From Membranipora membranacea (lineage: Eukaryota; Bryozoa; Gymnolaemata; Cheilostomatida; Membraniporidae): a stretch of DNA of 60,000 nucleotides. A program made the translations under genes and the position numbers. The number at the start of each line of letters is the position of its first letter. Position 1 is the first letter of the stretch. The notes below the pieces were generated by a model, which was not told where the DNA came from, did no database searches, and worked only from the letters and a program-made list of their open reading frames with translations. The DNA lies in assembly GCA_914767715.1 (NCBI GenBank), contig OU612067.1, positions 8,744,001 to 8,804,000 on the forward strand, given 5' to 3'. Positions 34,401 through 49,400 of this stretch are shown here, one piece after another.

Positions 34401-37400
34401 CTAAAAGACATGTTGAGTGATTTGAGCTTTGAGTAATGCAAATCCACTCAAATTAATTTATAAACTGTGCAAATTATAGGCCCTGATCACTTCTCAAACA
34501 ATACAGGAGGCACAGAGAACACTTTTCCCATTATGATGTCTTTGATATTTCCCAGATCTCAATCTCCATATTGCCTACTGCCATATTGCAAGGCTGTCAT
34601 TTGTGATGGCGGTCTTAGTGAGATATAAAGGCGAGCACCAATTGAATGTAAAATATTGTCCTCTGCATATATGTTATGTAATGGTAATTTGAGGGTGGGG
34701 CATTTTATGCCAAGGGCACAGACCAAGAATCGATTTAGACATCCTTTCAAGCAGAGGAAAAAACTAGACAAGGGCCGAGAAAAACAAGTGATAAGTGTCA
34801 TTTTGATGGCAGTCCATTCCATGACATAACAATTAATTCCCCATTTAGTTAACCATAATCCCTCTTCTTATAGCTATAAGGTGGCAAATAGGGAACAATA
34901 ATTGGTAATCTACAAACATAAATTCACTTTTATGTTCTAAATCAGTAAGAACCTAATTGATTGTTTTCTGAGATAATGTCATAACAAGTAAGTAAGATAA
35001 GGTCTGGGAAGCAAACCGCACATCTTAACCTGCCCCCTGCCAACTCCCCCCCCCCCTAAACCCGACCCTCCATCAGCATTATTACCAATGAGTCAGAGTG
35101 TTGGCTTCTGTTATATACACCCCTCACCTAATCTGAGAACATCAGATCAGCCACAGATTGAGAGGTTAAACCTATAGATAGTTTGAGCAGAGATTAAGAA
35201 TGAACAGTTGATTACAGAAGAGAAATTCCACGCTAAGATTATAGTATTCCCATAACTCGGAGGGTAGGAAGCTAAGCCAGAATCAGTGCTTGATCTATAA
35301 TTAAGCTCTGGATTATCTGAGAGGATCAGCTGAATTGACTCAGACATAGTTAAGAAAGAAGTTCTCTGTAACCAAAGCTGTCTGTCGCCTGTCACAACAT
35401 CTCACACCGCGGAATGCCTGAGTCTGGCTGACCTAGCAAAATTAATAGGCCATCATATGATGAAATTATCATTAAATAGTTTTAAAAAAGTTTAAAAATA
35501 AATTTTAATATTGAGCAATGTCATTAATCTGGATGTGTCTGAATGAGAAGCTAAGAGTTAGCCTACTGATCCTGTCTCAGCTAGCTGAAGTGACTTAGGG
35601 GGAGGATGGAATCGCCAGCCAGTATGTGCCTTTTCAGAACATGCACTGTTGTTAAATCTCTCTAAGTTTGCAAGGTTCCCTGAAGCATGAGTGACAACTA
35701 TTTATCTCTCGCCTAGCATTAAAAAAATAGAAACATTATTGGCCTTTTCTCAGCCTATAAATGGAATCTTTGGGTTGAGTGAAGGCTAATACTGACTGAC
35801 TGGTCAAGAGCTGGCAACATGACCATAAATGTCCTTGACGAACATTGTTTTACATGGCCTCAAGAGACCGAGACTGACTCAACTCTGGATATTTTGATTG
35901 AAAGCAATTTAATCATGTCAAACTTCCTTCATCTAAATTTTAATGAACTTTGAAATCTGCAAAACCCAGAACAGAACAAAGGTCCAAGTCTGTATGCAGC
36001 CGCTGGCTCCAATAAGATGATCGCACTAATGACAGACATTGTGATGAGTCATACGAGTCATACGAGACTATCGGCTTTTGGGGAAAATTACAGACGCTTG
36101 TAAATCGCAAAATCAACAAAAATAAGAAACAAGGACAAACAACATGCTAGGCTAAAACAATGAAAGACAACTGGCCAACACAAATTAAGTCAAGTGTCAT
36201 CTATATCAAATTTATCTCCCTGAGCTAATTTACCAATTTACCTCATTATTTACTTAGCAAAATGAGTAATGCTAAGTTTGTCTTGTTTGTCAATCAATAA
36301 AAACAGTGATGATGATTTTTTTAAGCTACCATAGATATTCCAGGAATATCTATGGTAGCTAAAATGGTAGCGACAATGGTCTAAGGATAGTAAAAAATGC
36401 CTACAGGACCTGTAGGCATTTTTTACTATCCTTAGACCATTGTATTGTGTCACATGCAAATTACGATGGGAATATCTTTACACACTTGGGAAACTGGAAT
36501 CAAAAGGTTTTGAGAAATATGAGAACGTTGACTCGTTAATTCTTCCTGTTTTGTTTTGAGTGAGTGAGAAACCAAAATCACCAGCGATCTACCACTAAAG
36601 GTCTGAATCCACTCCAAAATCTATCTATCAACTGTTAACCCTAATACTAAGCTTTGGTTTATCCATTCTGGATCAACCTGTAGACCTAGTGTTTTGAACC
36701 TGTCAGATACTTCAAACTTTGAGCTCATCAATGGCTAACTGAGAGCTCCAAACCACCCCAACCAAGATAATCCTTAATTATTACCCCTATTGTTTCGTTA
36801 CAATAACAATGTCAAGAGATTGGTTTTTAATTAGCGGAAAAGAGAACTCAACAAAATCCTGATGGATTGGATTATCTGAAACCAGAACAGTGAAATTGGC
36901 TCCTGACTCGTCAGTTAGAGTAGATCCAATCTAGTAACAGACTTTTAGTTGCGATTAAGAGCACCAAATTGGACTTAGTTTCTTTCTAATTCCAACTATC
37001 GGCAGCAAAACGCTCAGCCAAACCGCGACAACTTAGACAGAACAACAGATTATAAAAGAGATCTAAATGGGAGGGCGGTTAGAAAAGTTTGACTTAAACG
37101 ATGCAATTAATTTCCTACATGGTTGAACAGGAGATTTATATCTGTTCACCACCATCAGAGAGCCGTATGAATGAGTCATACACCCTCCCTGAGTTCTGCA
37201 CAGCCGTACACAGACAGAGAGACAGGTGTTGTGGCACTCAAGTAAGCATGGTCATAGAAGCGAACTTCCGTAATTCACATTAATCATTGTTTTATTCCCA
37301 ATGGCCATTAAATGACGACAAGTCATGGAAACAGTAGGCTAGCTGGAAAGATGTGGCAGATGAATTATAAATCATTGCGTCTGATTAGTTCTGATTTAAT

Positions 37401-40400
37401 TACACCGAAGTTGAGTGAAAAACAAACGTAAAATCCAATGAGTGAGAGAGATCTAAGTCCGACAATGCGTCAGGTTGTCCTAGTGACTCAGAAATTGTGA
37501 GGACCAGAGAGCAGAAGCAAGATGAATTTGATGTTTGGATAGTCACACGAGGCCAAAACATACTCAGCAAAGCACTCAGATATTCTTAGCTTGGTCATAA
37601 ATTTTTATATCCTTGATCTGATGAAGAAAGACATGCAGCAGATCTCAGATCAAAACTGCGACCAATGAGCTTATCTAGGATTTCCTGAGTACATAAACTC
37701 GGTCTGAAACCCGACAAGAAGATCTCTGGAGATATTATCTCTTAATCCAGACCAAGTTTTACAATAAAAACACATCAACACAGATGTAGCTTATGGCCAT
37801 AAGTCTGCGTACTGCGTAGCATCCGACGGGTGACTCAGTAAATGACTTCAGGCTGACCATAAAACTGTGAGTAACCTCCAAATTAACAGGTTTTACAGTG
37901 TTGTTAAGTTGTAACTTGACGACGAATTTCATCTTAATAAGTGGCGAATCTCTCAGGAAGATTGCTAGGTGATGACTATCATGTGCAGCGATCCTTATAC
38001 AAGATTTGATAACCTTTAAAAGGATTCAGAGTTGAAACCTCTAATTACGATTTTTGAGTTACAGGTCTGTCCTAACATCTAAGGATGTGAGTGATATAAC
38101 ACTCAGAGTGATGTTTGACGGATACTCTACCCTGACCAGGATTATTTTTTCTGACATTCACTGCTCTTCTGCACTTGTAGTTATTGCTGTAACTGACTAT
38201 TAATGTCAATCTGCCCCCTTCCCCACTGTATATTGGCTAACATTTTATTCGTATGGTTGATATGAACTGAACCTCTTGTCAGATCAGATTTTCTTTCAGA
38301 GGAAACTCCAGGCCCGCGAAAACAACAACATTCCGCGCACAACTGTCAATTGAATTTAGATCAAACAAACAATTTGCAGTTTTAAACCTGGTCAAGGAGA
38401 CATTGTAATGTCCAATTTAAGGTATAGTTTAAAACGTGGAAAACGTGCAGAGACTGCCATGGACGATAACAAAACGTGCCGTGCTTTTCGTGTGGCTGTT
38501 GACCATACAAAACGATGCAAGATGAGATACCAGGTTTAATTGCAAAAAATAAAATTGAGTAAGTTTTCATAGTAAACTATTTTTAACCTGATTTGTAACA
38601 TTATTTTGGTAATGTGTTTCTCATAAATTCACAAACACTCCCCACTCCCACCGATTGCAATACTGGTACGGTTTATGTTTGCTCATTGTTAGTTTTCGCC
38701 CAATGTATAGATTTGTCACTATATTTTGCCTTAATCAGTTACCTTTTTTTTTATTCTGTGAATCGAATGAACCGCACACTGCAAACACTCGAGAGTAGAT
38801 GATGGATGAAATTGATTTGTTTGTCAAGGAAGAGTAGGCTTACGTAGGTAGTAGACTTGTCATGTTTCCTAAAATGTAAGCCAAATCAGTGATTTCATGC
38901 TAAAACCTGACAAACACAACATTACACTGACAGCTTTATTGGATTGTCATGATAAACTTGGCAAGCGGCAACGTTTTATCTGCTGTTATTTACTCTCATT
39001 GGTCTGTTTGAATCAGAAGGAAGTAAAAAATACACTTTTTTCTCAAGAAAGAATTGTTTTTCTTGCAAATGTGCAATGCCAAAGAATAGGATAATCGTTT
39101 TGCACAATCAGTCTAAGTAGGATATGACAGTGATCTTATTTTCTTGCGGAGAAGATGGGAAATATTGTTCTTTTTCTGGTAAATTCCTGATTTAATCGAT
39201 AAATTTATGCCCTTCAAAAAGATAATTCTGACGTGAACTGTTATTCAACAGAAAAAAGTCAACCGGTACTGGTTTAACTGATTTTTCCGATATTACGTTA
39301 AGCGTGGCTCTTTACATTCCAATAACACAAATCACTAATATTGGTAAGATATGTATTTGCGGTAATTCCATGAGTGGGTCACTGTGACCGCTACCGGTAA
39401 TGGCTCATCAAATAACTGGCCAGAGCAATCAACAACCTCCCCCACTACATTACAACACAGTGCCACCATTTATTGAAGATAGATAGTAGCTATTTGTCTT
39501 ATTTCAAGCTCAATCCATCATGTTTCCAGATGTGTAACAAAAAACCTGTTTACTCGATTTCCCCAGGTCATTAGAAAGTGATGCATTATTTTCGTAAACA
39601 TAACAACAAGTTGTATTTATAAATTTGGAACATTTTGCAAGATTGCGTTCTAACTTTCCCTAGATTATTTTGTGTTGCAATGCCAATATTTCCTAGCAAC
39701 CTGATTGGTTAGTTGAGAATCAGCAAGCAATCTCATTGGATGAAACCTGAATCAATCTTCTGTGTAGAAAGAATACAGTGCATATCAATGTATTATACAG
39801 CGCTTAATCCTAGCATTGATTTGTTGACGGATCATTTCACATCTGGTTATAGAAGCGTATGGCTGTATTATTTTGCTAGTGCTTTGAACTGTATACTAAT
39901 TACCTATAACACATAATAGTCACAGGTCTAGCAACTTCTATCATTACCTGAGTACTCTACGGATATCACAGGTACTATAGTTGCACTGCAGCAGCAAGTG
40001 ATCAAAAGTTCAGCAACAGAATACATTGAAAGTTATTTGGACTAACTGGTTTTAGTTAGAAAGGTAAGCTGAACTGCATTCTGTATTAATTGTGAATTGG
40101 AGTTCACAACTTCAGCTGTGCTATGCCATTTTGGTAACTGAGACCGTTTTGGTAAAGGAGCATCGATGGATGAGCGCCAAGCTAATTTGTATTTGGCACC
40201 ATCAGTGAGGTTTTTGTAAAAGATATCTACATTTGTTTTGACAGTTATAAACAGGCAATGTCTGCATATAATTAATGTCAGTGTATAAAGTGATATTATC
40301 ACTCTGTTACTAGGCAATGGTTTCGGGCTGAACAGGGACTTTACTCCTGGTCAATCAGCAACCACAGTTCTTTTTACAATAATAGGCGCCGTGGAAGTTC

Positions 40401-43400
40401 TATTCGCTGTTGCATGGATTGCCAATTTAGCGATTGTATTCAATTAGAAATCCCTGGTTTGATATTTATAAGCTCTCAAGGAGGCTTGCTTAGATCGAGC
40501 AAAGACCAGCCTATGATTTATTAGACTTGATTAGTGATAATTATCTGAAACTTATATTGACTCGGAGGCGCCTGCTTATTCAAATAACTGACCTTTTTTT
40601 CAGGCTTTATTACATTTGAAGAAGGAAGGATGTTGAAATGGGCGAAGACGCCTCAGGGCAGTCGGCGGATTTCAGAATGTAGCCTCGGAAGTGACTTTAA
40701 CTTTGAGACCAGCTCGACCCTCTCCTCAGACTCCTCTGAATCAGGGATTACAGACCTCTCAGTACCCATCAGGTACCATGAGCGTCGCGCCAGTGGGCGA
40801 CCCAAGAGCCTAGCTCTAACATCCGGTGATATCATAGACTTAGAGAACTTTTCTGAATTGATGAATAACACTGCAGTACCGAGACGTGCCCAGCGTACAG
40901 CCTCAACAGGAATGTACTCTAGCTGTAGTCGCGCTAAGAGACACAGTATGTTTGTCGAGACATCATCACACAGGCCTGCTTCATTCAGTACACCAACACC
41001 AACCAACAATAACAATGACATTCTTAAAATCTCCACCACCTCTGTCACACCGAGTCCCGAATCGGACGAGGGGGTAGATACTGGTGTGCTAAAGATCTCT
41101 ACAACATCAGACTCTGTTCTTAAAATATCTACAGCAGACTGTGATAAACCTAAATCTCGTAACTCGTTCTGGAAAAACCTCCGAGCTAAGGCTCAAGGCA
41201 AAAAGACAGAAGCCGGTAAGAAACTATCCAAGGCGCACTCCATGTCCAACCTTCCAGCCATATCACCAAGTACAGACACATGCAAAGCATATAGTGACAA
41301 TACACCTTCACAACAAAGCCACGAGGTAGCTACTCCCGAGCAGACACCTGTCACAACTTTGTCTTACTCCACCTGTCATTCTCCAGTAATAATGAGAAGA
41401 CATTCACAGAGACAGGTGCCAGTAGCACCAGAGTCTATGTCTCCGGCAACAGCAGCCAGAAACAGAGCAAACGTTCAGAGGCGGCGAAGTTTCAAACTTA
41501 TTAAGAAACAAAACGAGAATAAAAAACCGAAACCATTCTCCAAACAGATGTCAGAATTCAGCAAAGAGGATTATCCAATCACAGGGTCTCCTGATAGTGG
41601 GATCAGCAGCATGAGATTACCAAGTAATACAGACTCTGATAATGAGGATAAAGACAGCAGTCCAGCTTCACCAATCACCCCTATAGACATTGAATCAAGC
41701 AGCACAGACTTGACATGCCTTAGACAGCAGTTCACCGACGCAGTACTGCAATATCTTAACGAGAGACTCGAACATAAAGGGATAAAATCCATTAAAGCCG
41801 ACAGGACTTCTGCAATAAGCACAGCATCGAGTACACAGTCCGAGGACGGCGCTGGTGACATTTTTTGTTATAATACAGACACAGTTATGCGTAGGCCGAG
41901 CCAAAGGCAGCAAAGTCAGATCTCAAATCAAACTTTGGAAGCCACACAGTAAATGAGTGTGAATTTTAAATTCCAAAGGGCATTACTTTTGATAAGTTAT
42001 CACTCTGTGAAAGGTTGTGTGTGGCACAGAATTGATAAGGCAATACCCCCTGGGACTGATTATAGCCCGCCAATTGATTACGCCCTGACTTAATTCAAGG
42101 AAGTTTTCAAGATTTGTTAAGGGTGCACAACACACTCTATTTAAATCTCTATTTATATCAATATCTAGTTCTGACTCAGGTTATTGTGCATTTATTTCGT
42201 TGCTTTGAAAGTTTTGTCAAGGAGAAACTGTTACTCCTTGGTTTTGCGTATACATGTGAATGCTATGGTACTGATGTTACCAATGGTTGTTTCAAAAACT
42301 TGTAACCTACAGCTTGGAATTCCTTTTTTATACCGATGTCTCCTTTTTGCCAAAGTGCTTTTATCATGTTAGCATGTTGAAATTCAATATAAACGTGTCT
42401 ATGATGACTAATTATAAAAAACCTATCAGTTTTATTCTGTCACAGTTGGCAATGGTATCAGGTGTTGCTAAGGCGAAACCTGAACACAACAGGTACTTCT
42501 ATCGTGCCAAGATAAGATATATATCTGACACAAATGCTGACTCAATTGGATTGATGCCACGATCAAGCCTACTTCAAAACTGAAGATTCATAACATACTC
42601 GCCTAAGTACCGGAATCACATGGAATCACATCGTACATTGCCATTAGGCAGAGAGGATTTAGAGCATGAAATGGAATTAGCTGATGTTCTTAGCGTACAT
42701 AATGAAGTTGTTGTTGGTTAGGATGTTGATATTGATGCATGATGTTGTATGCGCAAACTTGTTTGTAATAAGTGAATCAGATACTACAGCAAGGTAGAAA
42801 CTCTATATACTAGGATGGATTTACTCTTGTAAAATCAATCAAGCTATACCCACAATTGTTTGTCTCCTTCAACAATGAATGGAACCAAACAATAAACTAA
42901 TTGGCTGTTAATGAATCTCCAGGCTTAATTAGCAACCTAATAATATTAGAACATAAAATTGCCAATTGTAGTGTCATCTACTGCACCTTAAGATGATATT
43001 TGAGCTAATTTAAGGGTCAGATGGACACTTTGCCGTATACAATGGCCATTAAAGACAACTGACACATATGTATCCAACGCCCAGGCCTACTTCAACGTCA
43101 AAGCACAATAAAGCACTTGCCTCATTTAATAGCAATTCTCTCTTTTTACAACTTCATACAGCCTTGAACTACAAATCTAGTAACAAACACTTTGAAACTA
43201 CAAAAATCTGGCTTCAAGAAAGGGAAGTATCAAAAGAAATCTGACTTGAATTGCCGAATTGCTAATTGCAGTGGCTACAATGATAAGCTGACTTTATCAT
43301 GCAATGCCAGCTGCTTGCTTATCAAAGTTATTACGTCAAAACAAGAAAAGAATCGCTTAGTACTTGCTGATACAACAAAGAATCTAAATCATTAACCTCA

Positions 43401-46400
43401 AATCAAACAGAACAGCTCGTGCAAAGTATCCTGAACACATGAAACGCAGAGCTACACTACAAAACTTGGCTAATCCTTAGAAGCGCTGCCGACCGATGCA
43501 AGGTTTTGATGTTGTTTTGACTACATTTATCTCGTTGTTTATCAGTCGGCATGAGATGCTTACAGCAGATGCTACATCGACCAATTACCTTATCTCTTGC
43601 CTGCCAAATTACACCGGATCTAACCGAGTTATACATCAGCGGGCCAACACAGCTGAACAACGTCGGTACACCCAAAAGATCCAGTAACTTATTGTATCAT
43701 TTGATCAGCTGAGTTGAGGAAAGAAAATGTGTAATACCTTGTAGCTCTCTCTTTCGTCAGTTACAATTTTAGCTTTTTATAGTCGAAAATTATGACAAGG
43801 AGACACGTTGACATTTGATGATGATGAGGATAGCATTGGCAATATTCCAGTCAGGGACCCAGTAGTAGCAATTTTGTTTATTTTGGTGATTGTGTCAATG
43901 CCACAAATTTCAATTTACAGCCTATCTGTTTATGTAGGAGCTTTCAAAGATGCCTTTTAGGCCTGGTCAGCTTAGGCGATTCATAACCTTTGGCTTAGCC
44001 AACAACTTCAGACAGTGTTGTATCTGGGGTAGATTTAAGATCTAATGGTTACCCAATAGGCAGGTGAAATTATAAGCCCTAAAGCACTCTTGTCCACAAA
44101 ACAACGCCTAAGCCCTCCCAATGTTACATTGTTCACATGTTGTAAGAAAGGATTATCTTTTTGATTACACACTTTCTTATTACGCAGAAGAGAAATTGCC
44201 TCAATAATTCCTGTGGTAACGTTACTTTCATTGTTGTGAAAGGCCCCTAAGCTGCTTTCAAGGAGAATCATCCTATTGCTTTTACTTTTACCGCTGGGAG
44301 CATGGGGCTCGTATCCAATGATGTTGACATGTAAAGGATATTATTTCGGTAGCATAAGTCATCCTATCCCCTTTGTTTTGTATCTCTACATGAGCTGTTG
44401 ATGATTGTTGATGCAGGATATAAATAATTAAATTGCAGCTGGGAGCAAGCTCCCTAACTCATTGCTGTGAAGGATGTTATGAAAAGATTTGATAGGCCAG
44501 GAAGGGAACAACATACGCAGCCAGCGTGTTGCTGAAAATAAATGTTATTGGGTAAGCACCAAACATGAAGTAAGGCTAGGTCAATGGAGGAACTCCCCAT
44601 CCTCATCAGTATTGTATGACCTTAGCATTTAAAATTTCATGATATAAACAGGCTAATACTGTATACTGCATGACACTAGGCATCCAATGACAGCATCACT
44701 GACTTCTGTTCATGTTTGTTCACTTGTACTTTGACATCAGCCTAATGGAATTACAACATAGGGGGCAAGGAGAGGCCAACAAGCAATTAGTAGATTAGAA
44801 ATTGAAGAAAATCCATCAGAGTCAATCTCTTGGTCTACCAGGATGTGAGAATACAGGATAATAATGTGTCTTTAATAGTAGATTAGAAAAACACACAGCC
44901 ACAAATGGGCTAACTCTGAGGGGTTTCCTTGTGGATCATTGCAACATCAATGGGATCTTTTATTAGCATGACTTAGAAGTAAACCATGATGACGTCCTTG
45001 AATGACTAATCAACAAAAAAGTTGTTTTTAGGTAAATTACTACTGTACAACCCCTGAATAGTGTTATTAAATTGAGCTAAGCAGCGATATTTGGATCAAA
45101 AACTAATTCCTCATAGGTTGATTCTACTATGACCGGCTAGGCTTTTTAATGGGACTATACAGTACCAGTAAGATCACTGGTCGCCCAATCTAATAGTGGG
45201 GTTTTCCGATGAGAGGTTTATGGCTTTTTTTATGTTGTTTATGGCATATGGCATGTTGTTGACTGTATTCGATTAAATTCTGCTGTCCAGATTCTGACAC
45301 TGGCAGAGCCACACAACCAACTGGCAGGTTCTACATTGAAATTATTAAAATGATGCAACTTGGGGATTGTCATAATACACCATGGTAGGGGATTGCCCTG
45401 AAATCCCTCTGATTCGACTTGCGGCTTTTTAAGTGTTTGTCATAATATCCTTGCGTATAAAATTCTGTGGGTTTTTGCTTTCTGACAATCCCCCCAAATA
45501 TTTTCAAGAAAACCACAATAGCCTACTCATCGGTGAAAGTTGCTAACAGGGGATTGCTCTGAAATCCGCCTGATTCGACTTGTGGCTTTTTAAATGTTTA
45601 TCATAATATTCTTGCGTAGAAAATTCTGTGGGTTTCTGCTTTTCCCCAATCCCCCAAAATATATTTCCACGAAACCACAATACTCACCGGTGAAAGTTAC
45701 AAACAAACATAATCAATAACAAGTACTCAGTGGCAATAAAAAGCTTCCTGTGACTAATTCCATTGACAAAACCTGTATGATTATTCACCGAGTTTTTGGG
45801 TACACATGTCAACAACAAAAAGGCACACATGCCATACACAGTTGCAAGGTTGCGTAAGAGTAGTGGGAGTATTGGTAGTAAAATTCTTGTGGTATGAGAC
45901 CATCGCTTTTACAGGTCATATCCCACTGGCTTAGTTACGGCCATAAGACTAACAATAATAACTTTTCCTCATAGAAATGACTGTGTAGTAATTTAGTCAT
46001 CAAAGGATAACTCATTTCAGAAATATTTTACTATCAGCGTGAAGTTGAAGGTGGACTGTGTGAAACTTTGCTCCATAATGAATAAGTTTTAAAGTGATGG
46101 GCGTATTGACCGCAGGGCAATTTGTATAAATAAATAAATGTAGTTTATTTATTTAACAGGAAGAAGAACTTCAATCGTCTTTATTCAAATTTTTCTTGCG
46201 AGCAACTTTGAACTCGACTATAAAGAGCCTCTAATTTAGGCGATGGGTGCGGACACTATGTTGAGTCAGGTCACAAAATTAAAACTCCCGTCTATTTCAA
46301 TCTCCCTGTTCGGTTACTCCATGTCAGCAGCCAATGAAGGCAGAACAGGTATAACCTAATAAGGAAAACTGATGAGTTGGGAATAACGCAGCTGTCTCTT

Positions 46401-49400
46401 CAGTTCAAGAACCAGCAACTGGGTATAAAAGTTCTCTGACTCATAGCATCATTTCTAGCTTATCTCTCACACCCAATGTCACTGACATGGTAATAATTAT
46501 AGTCTATACCAACAAAGGCATGACACTAGTATAGAACCATTATTAAGCACAAATTACTTTGCATCACGATAAGGTTGTTGAAGCATGCTCATATCTTTAT
46601 TGAGTTTGGGAACCGAAGCATGCTAGGTGATGTCAATGTTCACCATCTTGCATTAGGGAAATGGGGTGATAAACGCAGCGCTGTAACGAAGGTAAATTAG
46701 ACTCTGAACTAGTGATTATCACTTCAAACATATTTTGGGACTGAATTGCAGCTGAAGACGGATGATAAAATACCAAAGTCATAATTATCCCAAAATAAAC
46801 CCCATGATAAGCAGAACAAGTGCATGCCAGGCAGGCGCGATTTGTGAGGTGACATTTTATGGCATGGCAAACCCCCCCCCCCCCCCCGGAACATTGGGTT
46901 CCACATTGAACACGGTTCCATGTGCGTCTCAGCTTCAATCCTAAAGAGTCAGCATCTTCAAGACCAATAATCCATTTGGCATCGCATGCCAAGAAAAATC
47001 TCATATCAAAATTAAAATCTGAAAATCTAGACGCCGCACTCGCCCGATGCACTTTTATAACCTCCTCACTATCGAAGGGTGGGATGTACTTGAATAACTT
47101 AGGTTACACAAAACTCGAGGTATCTTACGAAGCACCACTCATAGATGTCAAGTACCTCAAGGAATACTTATTATCCTCTCTCGTTTTCATAAGCGAAAAT
47201 TATACAAGAAACCCAACCCTAGAGTATATAAGAGTATATAATACCTCTATGAACCCAACCCACTGCACCAGCTAGGGAGAATTTGATGTATGATTTGATA
47301 GGCGCTGCCGCTGTAGACATAATCAGAGAGAATCATGCAGTAGACAATTTTTATTATCTCCAAATTTGAATCAGAGACTGGTTACATAAGAACCCAGAAT
47401 GTACACGATTTTAACAATAACCTTGTCGGATGTCCTGCTTCATGTCAGGGTATAATTTTCGGTTTAAACTCACAAGTAGGACGAATCAGACAGACTCCTG
47501 GTCTATATAAACATTCTGAATCACGACATGGAAATTTGATAACATATTGCAGGCATCATAGATGGTAAATCAAACAAAGCGAAAAAATCAACTCGATTAC
47601 TAGGTTTATACATATGATCAGTCACCTTAAGCATTGTTGATATTAAACAATCATGGCAACGCAATCAGTAAAACACTGATAAATCCGAAGTGGACTTGAA
47701 ATGACAATCAAACCTTTCACGATGCATCTCTCTGGGAATTTCCACTCTCCCACCTATTCATGATGGAAATTCCAGTATAGCGGTGCATTGTGGGATATAT
47801 ATTTTCAAATGCCCTACTTTTAGACACAAGCAATAAGATTGTTCTAGCACCAAGCACCAAGAAGGACGATCATCATTAAAATTACCCTGGAGCGGAGTCA
47901 CCTTAAGACATAATAGGAAACAAACATCCAAACCGCAGAAGAACTATATCAATATCTTCTTCCTCCGCCGACATTCACCGCAACTCTTGTGAACCCGGAT
48001 AAATCCACGTAGGTGCACTTAGATATTAGAATAAAAGGTTACTTGACTGTGTTGTTTTTACCGAACTGTCTGAACCGCACCACCATCCAGCCAGGTCAGG
48101 TGATTGATGGAAGGGTGTGGTGTAAAGTAAGACTTAGATTTTAATAACTGATTGTAGTTTAGTGTGTGTTCAGGGGCGGCATTGCACAATAATAGGGGGA
48201 GGGGCAGCAATGAGCAATAAACTAACCGAATCTGTGTTATAGGACACTCCTTTACATGCCCTATTGGTGCATGATGTATGGGGGTGTACACCTTGAATTT
48301 AAATATACTATCTAAAAAATCTTCTAAGGTTAAGTAAACAACAGCACCTTTCTTTGTCTACTCTGCTGATAATGGCGAGGTTCAATGTCTTTGACTCTGC
48401 ACTTCCGCCACCCCCTAAAATCCGCCTCTGACTTCATTTAAGGTAATGTCTGTTTCCTTCATTTGAAAGTACGGCCAAACAACCTTTTTAATTTTTTTAA
48501 GTTTTGTACTTTGGGTTCGTTTATGTTTAAAAACCCATTAAACTAGTCTGTGTCTTAAACCACCTTCTGACAACTTTGGTACAATGCATAAACAACAGAC
48601 AAACTTCTGCTTCTTCTCATATAGTGCAATTGAAGAGAACGTCTTCCATGACGTCAGAGGAAGACCATAATCGGTAGTTGGCTCTACCGATGTTCGAGAG
48701 CGTCGAGCATTGAGCATTGAGCAGCCGCATGCAAGTCTACGTGAACACTTTTCAGATACCATAGGCTTCATTGTGGAATTGTTTGGTGAGGTAGAAGACT
48801 TATTGTGTTTGCATTCTTCAAGTTTTAAAAACCACTCACAACTCTACAGGGGGATGTTTATAGATAGGACATCTAATGGATGATAATTAAGATTTCATTC
48901 CCAACATTAGCCAATCCTGCTGTTGGCTTTTCCGGCTCGACTCTCAAGAGTCCCAGAGGGGTACAATATTCAGTGGGAGTACTCTAGCAATTCAGACAAT
49001 CTGTCTAATGTATTAAAATATGATTGTTACCGCATTTCCAATTACGAATAAAATGCCTCTCAAAACAAACTAACACCCCAATTACCGGAGTGTTTGTAAA
49101 TAAACGCTGATGGTACTTGGACTAAAAGTGACCAAACAAACTTTTTATTATCCCGGCGGCTTCTGTCGGCCTAATCAGCTTGTCTCATTAGTGATAGTGG
49201 CTGTTGTTTGGGCCCGTGAGAGCTTTGCGTCATTAGTTTCAGGGCGCTACTCTGGATTATTGTGCCAGAAGGGAATTTTAGAGTTAATCAGATTAATTCT
49301 GCAGGCTATTAATAACACTGGCGGGCGAAAAGCGTCTTTTGTTTATATATAGTAGATATCCAGATTGATTTTGCAGGGTGAACTCTGGTTTGTATATAGG

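Noticed and set aside
40653-41913. Several minus-strand frames opposite the nested gene
   Set aside because: They are shorter, overlap each other and are shadows of the 440-residue plus frame, which has composition and motifs of a real protein.
46633-47275. Open frames on both strands, up to 139 residues
   Set aside because: They overlap antisense to each other, two of them cross a C16 run, and none shows a domain or splice context.
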